NCBI GenBank assembly: GCA_015501055.1
Contig: JADNYV010000635.1
Span: 1-19,336, forward strand
Length of the DNA stretch: 19,336 nt
From: Mucidula mucida
Taxonomy: Eukaryota > Basidiomycota > Agaricomycetes > Agaricales > Physalacriaceae
Direction of reading: 5' to 3'
In this document: piece by piece, positions 11,231 through 19,336 of the stretch
Layout: every line of letters starts with the position of its first letter
Position numbering within the stretch: position 1 is the first letter of the stretch
Position numbers and translations under genes: made by a program
Notes under the pieces: generated by a model
Databases searched by the model: none
Seen by the model: the letters and a program-made list of their open reading frames with translations, nothing else
Told to the model about the DNA's origin: nothing

Positions 11231-12853
11231 CTGTAATCACTGGTGTATTGTAAAAGTTGTAATATTAAGGGCCTTTAATGACAAACCATTGCTTAATGAC
11301 ATTCTGAAGACTGAGAAATCAGGCAAGTCAGTTCTTGCACATCACAGTTTTAAGTATGCTAACCATACTCTCTCAGACAGTCTGTATAAGATCTTAATTC
11401 ATGATTCCACGGGCTCACAAGTAATGTGAAATAACATCCAGCATAGTATCATAACCACTATGCCGCCAATATCCCTTCATTCACCATAGATCCAGATGAC
11501 TTATTTGTAAAGGTTATGGTGTCAATGCTTAGGAGTTAGTAGCTCCCTTGCCTGTTGGATGTTAATACACTCATTAGCGGGTGGAATAAATGCAATTCTC
11601 TTGTTTAGCTGCTGAAATATTATTAGGGTCATGTATGAACAAGCCCAGAGAACAATGATACAATAAGAGTAGTAGAACAATAAGCTTAAAACACTGCTAT
11701 AGACAACCATTGCCACAGACCATAATAATTTCTCAAGCTAGGTTATCCACAATGTACCAACATAGAGTGTAGCTAAACCTGTACAAATGTACTAGCAGCT
11801 TGGCCCAACAATTTGTGCTGCACCTTCTAAGTCCTGAGCTGTATTGAAGTGTATGTATTGCTTAGTTATACTATTGTTGTTTCTTCTGGTTTATTACTAT
11901 TATAAACTGGTTCCTGTCAAAATCTAAGACACATAATTTCCTGACAAGTTGCTGTAAGAAGGTTGTTGACTGGCTTAATGCTCTTTTGAATCTTTGAGTT
12001 GGTGGTATGCTAAATTGCTGGATTGCAGTCTCTCAGGAATAGAAATGAACTAAGTACTAATGGGTAAGGCTGGTTGTAATCAAAAGTAATACTATTGATA
12101 ATCTCCTATAGATCCCCTTGTTCCACAGAGGAATGGTTACCTTAAAACTTATTGCATTGGCAAAAGATTTGCTTAAATATTAACTGTCCACAATGCTAGT
12201 TGGTCATCTAAAGGAGAAGTTTTTAGCAATAAAAGTTATCAGAAGACAAACTTTGAGGATTGAAAGTAAATGTACAGCAAAAGCTAGAGGTCATCTTGGA
12301 ATCTTAAACCCAGTGCGAGAGGGAGAATAGAAGGACAAGTCTTAAATGTTGGTAACCAACTGGCTAGGAGCTCTCTAACTCGGAAGAATGGGCAATACTG
12401 CATTAGCTCTAAGTCTCAACACTGGAGTGTCCCAAATTGTGCGCGACTAATATATATTGATTTTAGCATTAGTTTAAGAACAAGAAACCTTCTGGTTCCT
12501 GTATGTGTAAAGGCCATATAACCACTTTATAAAACAAGGCTCCAGAGTATACATGATACTTATAATCTGCCAGGATTATGACCTTGCAAATCTTGAGGAG
12601 CGTGTAAGGCTTCTTTAAATAGAATATGGTGTATATAAATACTGGGTCAGATGTTCTTTCTAAAACATTAAAACTATAAATGTATACCAATGCCAATATA
12701 GAGCTTTCGGAATATAAAAAGGTGTATGATGGTAAACCTGTAGGCGAAACCAAACTCAGGCACTAAGAAATTAATCCCTACAGTGTTCAGTCACCTTCTT
12801 TGTGTAAGTTATTTGTACACCATTACACCTAGACCTAAATTCCGGCTGCAAGT

Positions 12854-12887
12854 TATAGTTGCAACATAGATGATATTTGCAACTATG
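12854..12887. repeat. Short inverted repeat
   Basis: TATAGTTGCAA (12854-12864) and TTGCAACTATG (12877-12887) are reverse complements except for the outermost base, around a 12-base spacer. It lies in the CpG-poor island; no function is evident. Confidence 0.5.
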
Positions 12888-13387
12888 TGAAAAAACATAA
12901 TTGAGACTGTGAGATATCTAAAAATTATGTGTATATCTGCTGCACAGTTTTTTACCTATCCAATTGAGGTTTTGTATGATAATTGGCTTGTACTAATAAT
13001 ATAAAAAGTGTATTAAGAATTGTTGTTTCATCATGATGCTCAATGTATTACCATTTTCAGATGCATTGGAGTTAACCACAGCTTGTAATGCTAGAAAAAT
13101 TGCATGTAACAAACAAGGAAAATCCAAATACCTGGATTGGGATACAAGTATTGATTAACAATAAGCAAAACCTTTAACATCAAAGATTGTCTGTATATGA
13201 ACTTTTTTTAATTATGAGTAACAGCTGGTTTTTTACACAATAAGATCTTGAATGAGCATAGGATAAAGAGTTATGTCAGACGGCAGCCCTTTGAGTACAG
13301 AACCACCATAGAACAATGGGTATGTGGCCTTTAATATTAAGCAAGTAGTTTTGGTTTAACAGTGCAAGACTGCTTCTTCACCTTTGG

Positions 13388-13416
13388 ATGCTACTAATAT
13401 GAATGCTACTAATATG
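13388..13416. repeat. 14-bp tandem direct repeat
   Basis: ATGCTACTAATATG occurs at 13388-13401 and again at 13403-13416, one base apart. It sits just outside the ACTTAAGTA-rich segment and could belong to the same element. Confidence 0.6.
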
Positions 13417-13429
13417 GATATAACTTAAT

Positions 13430-13655
13430 ACACTTATGACCCACTTACTTAAATATTCACTGTTTTTATATTTGAACTTGCTTGCTAATACATGAATATA
13501 CTTAAGTATACTCAAAACTTATGAAGTACTCTTGAGTAGAGTAGATATTCAAGTAGAGTTTTAAGTAAAGACTTGAGTCTTAAGTATTGGGTTTGAGGTA
13601 AGAGTTACTCATACAATGAGTTTGAATATACTTAAGTATGGACTTGTGTCCATCT
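13430..13655. repeat. ACTTAAGTA/ACTTGAGTA motif-rich segment, likely a DNA-transposon end
   Basis: Dense variants of ACTT(A/G)AGTA on both strands, including the palindrome TACTTAAGTA twice and TACTCTTGAGTAGAGTA once. A 17-bp sequence TGAATATACTTAAGTAT is repeated exactly at 13493-13509 and 13623-13639. Such short, degenerate, two-strand motif arrays are typical of subterminal regions of hAT-type transposons, where transposase binds. The segment begins where the DUF6535 relic stops matching its family, as an insertion would. No transposase gene or opposite terminus was found, so the hAT label is inference. Confidence 0.5.
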
Positions 13656-14564
13656 TTATTGTATGGGCAGTCATGCCTAAAGATGGGAAGTAGATTGCTC
13701 CCAAAATAGGCAACAAATGCCACAAAAATAATACCTCCCATCACACATGTCATGGATGGGCTTAAGAAGATGAGATATATAATGAGGCCTAAGAAGAACA
13801 TGCACAGAAAAATGTGCATTAGGACAGGAAGAAGATCTATAATGACTGGGACCTATCAGGTCTTCAAACTGAGAAATCTGAAGTGACTGACACAACAGCA
13901 ATTCCGAGGAGTTAAACCAACATATACTGATAAATCCACTGCTTGGTAAGGACAGCAAGGAGTGCAGTTGTGAGGCTCAGTGCTAGGCTTGTAAACCAAA
14001 GTGCCACCTAAGTATATGTGGCCGTTGGACTAAAGGTTGAAGTTGGCATAAGTGTGGATTGAGGAACTTTGTTGATCAAAACTCCACTTATAAACACACA
14101 TCCCATCAAAACAAGTTCAAAAACCAAGGACATGATCACCTTGAAGTGATCCTTCTAAAGGTTCTGGGCTGCTTGCACCACAAAGGTAGAAACAATCACT
14201 GAGAACAATCCTGCCTGGAAAGACTCAGTACATCATATCTGTTGTTGCCATGTAAACTTACAAAAACCAACAAGACATTGAGCCCATCCCTCCAATCTTC
14301 AACCATTTTGGTATTAAATTTAATGCTTTTGTCAAGGAATATTTTCCATATTCTTGCCATGAAATCTATTGCTTAAAACTCTTCATCCTCCCCATACTTC
14401 TGCCCATAGTCAAATGAGTTATTTACTGTGTAATGTACATTATTGAGAAATAAGTAGATGTGATAGTGCACATACCATGGGGCTTTAGACAATACAAACT
14501 CCTCAATCCCAGAACTTTGATGGTCTGTCTCCTCATTATGATTTTGTAGTCTTTGTAGTTCTCT
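13656..14564 (-). pseudogene. DUF6535-family membrane protein relic
   Basis: Decayed copy of the DUF6535 family, a multi-pass membrane protein group greatly expanded in mushroom fungi, with unknown function. Reading 5' to 3' on the minus strand: ELQRLQNHNEETDHQSSGIEE (frame 1, near 14500-14564, partial), then YGQKYGEDEE, then ARIWKIFLDKS with WRDGLNVLLVF. An intron follows at 14215-14261 (GTAAGT to TTCCAG, 47 bp), then AGLFSVIVSTFVVQAAQNL, then the core ALWFTSLALSLTTALLAVL with TKQWIYQYMLV, then VPVIIDLLPVLMHIF, the segment FFLGLIIYL, and the conserved end YFGSNLLPIF ... CPY at 13661-13680. Lesions include a TAG after QNL, a TAG before VALWF, adjacent TGA and TAG at 13853-13858 (where Trp-Gln is expected) and at least two frame shifts. 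The match ends after CPY, at the motif-rich repeat. Confidence 0.82.
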
Positions 14565-15474
14565 AGAAGAAGGGTCAGTGCTAAAATGTATGCTTGAGAA
14601 TCAAGATATATATAGGGGGACTGTTTGCTGTGTGACTTGCGGTACACTAACCTATTAAGGAAAAAAAATTACATTTTGCAATCACAAAGTATTTACACCT
14701 TTAACACATTATGCACGTAGTAACAATCAAACAACAGCAGTGATATATATGGCAAAACTTTTGTTTCTGGAATCATAATGCGACACCTCGGTTTAACAGT
14801 TTGGTGTAAGTGATAGAGATTTTGGCACATGGCTGGCTCTTTTCAGATAAGGGGTAGTCTTTTTGGAGATGTACATGCATACATAAGGCATGTTCAAGTT
14901 CAGTGTGTGTCCAACTAAGTGTGTCAATCAAGTAATGGCTTCCGCAAACAGGTAAAATTTGGCTTACCACAGTGCACAATTACAGCTAAAAAAGATGTTA
15001 TGTCAAGCAGTGTGGGGCCGTGCATTTAAGTGACAAGAAATTGATCAGCAAGCTGGCAGCCGCAGCATCTTGAGTACTGCTCTGCTTGATTAAGTTCAAG
15101 TGCAAGGATCTCCGAAAAGTATAATCATATTTTCCGTTGGATATGTTGACTTGGGGAGGGGATTTTAGAACGGAACAGTGTTTTATTCAATTACACATAA
15201 GAACACAGAATTGAAATCATATGCACTTCAAATCCGGAAAGAGAGTGCCTGACCCGACATTGACTCATGGCACTGCTGCCTATTGCGGGTATCGCATGAC
15301 TATAGTTGTTGCTGATTAACACTATCAAAGTGCGGTTGCCCCAATCACGCATCACTTCTCTTAGGATATCACCTGTGTTGTACAAGACAATATAGATAAT
15401 TGTTGTGACAATTCTCCAATGGTATTGTTGGGGCATCGGCTCCCTGCCAAGATATCCGGGTCCATATTTGTGTT
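14565..15474. other. Non-coding edge of the CpG-poor island
   Basis: About 900 bp with no gene I can support. The left part would hold the 5' region of the DUF6535 relic. CpG returns from about 15190. A minus-strand open frame at 15191-15496 follows a possible splice donor (AAG then GTAAAA at about 15473-15479) of the relic to its right, so it may be intron or 3' sequence. An AATAAA on the minus strand (15182-15187) could be its polyadenylation signal, but this motif is common by chance. Confidence 0.35.
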
Positions 15475-15696
15475 TTACCTTATGAAGAGCCGCCATTCGA
15501 CGCCTTGTGTAGGCCTCAGCAGCAAACGAGAATTGAGTGATGTTGCACAGCTCGCGAATCTACGTGCAATGGTTACATCGGCTTTGAAAACGATTTCGCT
15601 GGAAAAACGGTAAAAACCTTCTGCAGACACGCCGTACCATTTCTGTCTTCTGTTTGCCCGAGTTGGCCGTGGATGGAATTTGTCATGTACATGAGA
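15475..15696 (-). pseudogene. Open-frame relic of an unrecognised protein
   Basis: A 73-codon stretch open between two stops, without an ATG, on the minus strand. Its translation looks native rather than random: RRQKWYGVSAEGFYRFSSE, then IVFKADVTIARRFASCATSL, then LLLRPTQGVEWRLF. Local GC and CpG are normal, unlike the island next to it. The frame ends at a TAA that overlaps a possible donor GTAAAA, and a possible acceptor TTTTTCCAG lies within it, so it may be one exon of a larger dead gene. I do not recognise it. Confidence 0.3.
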
Positions 15697-16013
15697 TTAA
15701 CGAGGAAGCGGTGTGGTTGACTACTAATAGGACAAAGCGCTACATGCGGACTGGCAGTAAAAGATCAGTGGCATTTTGAGACAATGAGAAACATAAAGCT
15801 ACTTTGATCTTCATCAAACCTCGCTCCGCAAGCAAACGAGCCGACATGTCATCCACCAGAGTTTGATATAATAAGAGGAGAAGCGTATTGGTATAGGACA
15901 CAACGAGGATAATGCAGGGACAGCCAGAGAATATGATATAATGAATGGTTATGGTACAATGGCGAGTAACACTAGAAGAAGAAAGAGGCATTCGGGTGGT
16001 AACAATATAACGA

Positions 16014-17452
16014 TTATTTCAGAAATGGAAAATTGGGTTCATAGTCATCTTGCCCAATCCTCTTCCGTAGCATAGCAAGAACATCGGACATGCTGCACGA
16101 CTCGAAGCGATCATCCCGCGTCTCCATTGCATGAGCCACGAAAGGCTCGACGTCCTCGGGGGCAAGACACTCCGCGGCAAGCCCAGCAATCTCTTCCTTG
16201 GAGAAGCCAAACGTGCGGTTGACTAAATCCGAGTTGGAAGTCCCGCCTGCGATGCCGCTGAAAAATTCTCCTCGTCGGTATCCTGGTGTTCGTCCCCTCT
16301 GTGTCCACGCCGGCTCCTCCGAGAAAGGCAGAGCAACTGCAAAGCCTCCAGTAATAGCGCCATGAGCCATCGCTCGGTAGACAGGTTCAAGTAGGTATGA
16401 TTGGAGAATTGATTGAATCGCGTCGATGTTGTCCTCGGTCGATTTCACGAGCGGAGCATTTAAGTTGTCGATGTGAAGAACAACGCTGTACTCTGAGAGA
16501 GCTACGATTTCCTGAAATCAAAATGAGCTCAGAAACACACCCTTTTGGCCAAAAACAACTCACCATCACCCATTCAAAGACCGATCCTTGCATGTCGTCG
16601 TACATCCGGCGGGTTATTTCGTGTTGGGAAAGACCAAGAAGGTCCCGATAACGAATGAGAAACCCTCGCAATACGCCATGCAAATGCTTGTCAAAGCCAG
16701 CTTGAAAAACACGGGCCTCAGACGGCAGTGTGTCGAGGTCTAGGCAAAGGACTAAAGCCTCTTCCCTAGAGGACGGCCCATAGACTTGACAAAAATCCGG
16801 TCGGCGATTGAGATCCTGAACACTACCAACCATGGAGAGGAAGCTACTTTTTCCGAAACCGTGGGGTCGACGAATCAGGGTAAGGCGGCTGTCGGGGTTT
16901 GAATGTCACATAGTTGCTGCATCTGGGCAAGTTTATCAACGAAGATTGTTGGTGACTTGACAAGGGTATTGAACGAGGCCCGCCCGGCGAAGGGAAGGCG
17001 CTACAACGTCTCATAAGAGACGGATTGAATATGCTAAAATATTGCTCACTCTTATGCCTCCAACACGTCCAATACAAATATGTTTCCGGAGGCGAATAGG
17101 CTTCTGGTATTTCAAAGGGTACGCTTCCAGCCCTTCTGCCCACGCGTCGGGTTCGTCTTCAGACTCTGACGAATGGTCGGAGTGTTTTTGGTTGTGACTT
17201 GACTCGTTATACGAGTTGAATGGTTGCTTGTCGTCGTCGGAATCGCCGGACGACGCGGTGGGCGGGGATTCCAAAAAGACGTCTGTTCATAGATCAGTGA
17301 ACAAAGAACGCGACAGTAAATGATCTCTTACCATTGTCATCAGAACGAGGCGACGCGCTATCATAGTCAATGTCGAGACCTAGACTGTGACAAGGAGAGA
17401 TAGCCAAATTGATAGGCGGTCGAGAAGCGTGCATTTCTGAGATAGACTCCAT
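16014..17452 (-). CDS. AAA-ATPase-like (PF09820-type) protein, four exons, one frame break
   Basis: Member of the predicted AAA-ATPase-like group, P-loop proteins of unknown cellular role with many copies in mushroom genomes. Exons: 17332-17452, 17050-17282, 16564-17000, 16014-16511; the introns (49, 49 and 52 bp) are GT-AG with matching phases. The ATG at 17450-17452 follows GCC and precedes GAG. The protein would be about 429 aa. It starts with an acidic, Ser-rich leader (SSGDSDDDKQPF, SSESEDEPDAW). Then comes the family start RLPFAGRASFNTLVKSPTIF followed by VDKLAQMQQLC, then LTLIRRPHGFGKSSFLSMV with the RP-x-GFGKS P-loop, then LVLCLDLDTLPSEA, and the probable strand VVLHIDNLNAPLVK. A frame break lies just before the P-loop: GGGG at 16894-16897 needs one more G to join QTP to DSRLTLIRR. 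All else is intact, so this may be a base-calling error; otherwise the product is cut before its nucleotide-binding site. Confidence 0.8.
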
Positions 17453-17935
17453 GGCAGATGATGTGGTTGTAAGGAAAGATGCCGACGACTAAATGAACAT
17501 GTGATTATAGACGCTTGTTTTCATCCAGGGCGACGAGGCCAGTGGCGGCAGACGCGGGAAGTGTCGTGCCAGGTGCCTGTTCCCGGCATTTTGAAGGAGT
17601 ATTCATCCTGATGCCCATGGACTATGGAGGAAGATTTCCGGCAGTACGTTTGCTGAAGCCGGCACCGAGCCTAATCCTCTTCGACTCGACCTACATGCCG
17701 TACAAGTCGGACAGAGTAACACATAGCGCCAGATTCAAGAGAACAACGTGCATCTGACAGAAACACTGATGGTGGTCAAAGTCGAAGCTGATTTTGCCGG
17801 CGGCAGAAAACCGCCACCCCTGCTCAGCACTAAGCATCCTCAAGTTCATACGCACAATCGTGCATTTTGCAGCAGAATGAACGGATAAGTAAATCGCTTC
17901 TATGTACATACTATAGGCAATTTACATTGAAGGGC
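17453..17935. other. Spacer between F-box and AAA-like genes
   Basis: About 480 bp, carrying the terminator of the F-box gene and the promoter of the AAA-like gene. Open frames at 17515-17757 (+) and 17691-17909 (-) have no motif, and I see no firm promoter element. Confidence 0.45.
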
Positions 17936-19336
17936 TCAATAGTAATCGCCATTCGCATGTAAACTGCCTTCCTCCCGGTCCTCCTCCTCCTCTTCCTCGA
18001 GAGAAAAATTGGTCAACTTGAGGTCCTGCAGCCGATTAACGTCACCCTCAGACAAACGCCAACACGACGAGTTACTGGTCAACATTGTGAAAGAAAACGC
18101 GCCGAAATCGGATGGATTTTGAGAACGCTCCGTGATTGCCCCAAAGACTAAAGAGACGAAGCGAAATTTGTGTCGTAGATGGGGATAAACATAGTAATCT
18201 TGTTCGTTGTGGGATATCCATTCAGGGGCTGCTATCAAGAGTCGCAGATTCTGCAAAGCAGGAAGCAAGGACAATATGGAGTTGTTCCTTCTGCTACCAA
18301 GGACGGTGAAGAATTTACAGAGGACCTCATCGCGCGCCGTTCCATTGGACCACGCGACACACATGTCGAGAATCTCAAGCGTTGGAACAATGTTCATAAT
18401 TTCTAGAAACTCGTCAACCACGTGACGGTATATAGACAACGTCAGCGAGACCAGGGAGCACCGCGACGCAGACAACATATCCGAAGTGCGCTTGAATATT
18501 ACTCCACTGCTCTCGTGTGTTAAGAGCGGGCGGGTAGGCTCGCTGTTAGGGTCCTAGAGAGAAAAGGTACGCAAGGCAGGGAAGGAGAAGGCATTCAGCA
18601 CGTCTGCCCGCGAGGTGATCAGATGCGTGACGCCGTCATGTTCAAGACGACCGGAGGCGGACGCTTCTTCGTTCGAGGACTGTGCGCCAAAATCATGTGA
18701 AATGAATGCACATTGTCGAGAAGTGGAAACTTCTCCTTTGATAGAGAAAAAGAGCTCCTTGCCGTGCAGCTGGCTGATAGTCGAATGTGTAGCATGAAAG
18801 TTGTCGAATTTGTTGACATGGGAGGGGAGAATATCGAGCAATCGTACAGAATGTGCGCAGTTGGGCATCTCCAGGTGCACGCCCTCTAATAACGGGGCAG
18901 TGAAAATTGTTTGGAGCATTGGAGTGGAAGAAGACGTTGACTCCATGTCCCCATATTCCGGCCCTACAAGTTTGAGGGAGCGAAGAAGAGGCAAATTTCC
19001 ATCTAGACGAGGAAAGCGCTCAAGAACAAAACGGAGCAAGTCTGATACACAGAGTCTCCCATTTCGGGGACGAGGATGCGATGGTGTCCAAGACTCCAAA
19101 GAGTAAATTCCACCGGACCGGCCGATAGCGTTCATTCACAGATAGCTTCATCTGGATAGTACGAGAGCCACAGAACTTGAGCGCTTGCGAAAAAGCAATG
19201 GGATCCACGTTTTCGTCGTTCACGTTTTCGTCGGGATATCAATGGACATGTTACATAAGTTGGAACTTCCCTCGACGATGCTGGCCCACTTTCGACAGAC
19301 TTCCCTTAACTTCCAGGGCCCCTCACGTAGACGGGC
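17936..19336 (-). pseudogene. F-box/leucine-rich-type protein, C-terminal part, disrupted and cut by the window edge
   Basis: Substrate-recognition subunit type for SCF ubiquitin ligases, judged by layout. The F-box helix itself would lie beyond 19336. The visible part opens with EGPWKLREVCRKWASIVEG, the segment that follows the F-box in mushroom proteins (GPW-x-L-x-x-VC-x-x-W). Leucine-rich repeat-like pieces follow: SSSPKWETLCIRLAPF, LPLLRSLKLVGPE, TIFTAPLLEGVHLEMPNC, and later LVSLTLSIYRHVVDEFLEIM, VPTLEILDMC and LLPALQNLRLL. The C-terminus is acidic (LEEEEEEDREEG), ending at TGA 17936-17938. Breaks: one C too few in a C run at 19233-19235 (the frame moves from SIDIP to DENVNDENV); one extra base near 19019-19025 (APFCS to ERFPRLDG); and an in-frame TAG at 18554-18556 between LRTFSL and DPNSEPTRPLL, where reading continues in the same frame. 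It is a pseudogene unless these are sequence errors. Confidence 0.75.

Larger units (their letters stand above)
10151..13387. other. Repeat-like DNA with no recognisable gene
   Basis: More than 3 kb of the CpG-poor island in which every frame is short and AT-driven. Open frames at 10418-10660 (+), 11522-11716 (-) and 12469-12753 (-) show only low-complexity hydrophobic translations. I looked for reverse-transcriptase, integrase and hAT C-terminal motifs and saw none. It holds two hairpins, listed separately. It is probably eroded transposon or duplicated DNA. Confidence 0.5.
8500..15150. other. AT-rich, CpG-depleted island
   Basis: From about 8.5 to 15.1 kb the DNA is visibly richer in A+T and almost lacks CpG. 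I counted 7 CpG in the 1200 bases 11281-12480, with a gap of about 750 bases with none. By contrast there are 7 CpG in the 60 bases 16081-16140, inside the AAA-like gene. TpG and CpA are common. This is the expected footprint of long-term cytosine methylation and deamination of silenced repeats in basidiomycetes. The island holds only relics and repeats. Edges are approximate and read by eye. Confidence 0.75.

Noticed and set aside
12469..12753. Hydrophobic minus-strand open frame, considered as more DUF6535 sequence
   Set aside because: None of the DUF6535 landmarks (KQW, LPxLxH, CPY) occur and the bias is explained by AT-rich DNA.
8500..15150. A retrotransposon or hAT coding region inside the island
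   Set aside because: I looked for a reverse-transcriptase YxDD box, an integrase zinc motif and the hAT C-terminal signature in likely frames and saw none; long terminal repeats were not found either.
17515..17757. Plus-strand 80-codon open frame between the AAA-like and F-box genes
   Set aside because: No motif, no splice partner and low-complexity content; it sits where both neighbours need promoter or terminator sequence.
1..19336. tRNA genes, rRNA, CRISPR arrays, bacterial-type operons
   Set aside because: No cloverleaf with a GTTCGA-type arm, no regular spacer-repeat array, and the introns and families are clearly fungal.

Overview
The window looks like nuclear DNA of a mushroom-forming basidiomycete (Agaricomycetes). 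The evidence is: many GT-AG introns of about 47-60 bp, a 13-exon P450 layout, a relic of the basidiomycete membrane family DUF6535, a fungal AAA-ATPase-like (PF09820-type) gene, and an F-box/leucine-rich-type protein. All recognisable genes lie on the minus strand. Assignments come from reading the sequence and from remembered family motifs; no database search was possible.

Layout. 244-2441: cytochrome P450 with most family motifs but several frame breaks and a lost splice acceptor, so a pseudogene or an error-laden gene. 2442-3051: spacer. 3052-4643: a four-exon gene that reads through cleanly (about 477 aa) and ends in two C2H2/C2HC-like zinc fingers; this is the best-preserved gene. A bulged palindrome sits about 52-85 bp upstream of its ATG. 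4644-6354: no supported gene. 6355-7406 (+): a broken, low-complexity protein gene. 7580-10150 (+): a tract of coding-like fragments in shifting frames with two possible introns, unidentified. About 8500-15150: an AT-rich, strongly CpG-depleted island holding hairpins, a motif-rich repeat at 13430-13655 that looks like a transposon end, and a decayed DUF6535 gene (13656-14564, minus) that stops matching its family where the repeat begins. 15475-15696: an unidentified open-frame relic. 16014-17452: an AAA-ATPase-like gene, intact except for one single-base frame break just before its P-loop. 17936-19336: the C-terminal part of an F-box protein with two frame breaks and one in-frame stop, running off the right edge.

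The genes do not form an obvious pathway. P450, zinc finger, AAA-like and F-box genes are all members of large, fast-turnover fungal families, flanking an inactivated transposon-type island. A recurring feature is that several otherwise good genes are each broken by loss of one base in a short C or G run. That could be real decay or systematic under-calling in the assembly, and it must be resolved before these genes are called dead. I did not find a convincing new multi-gene system.
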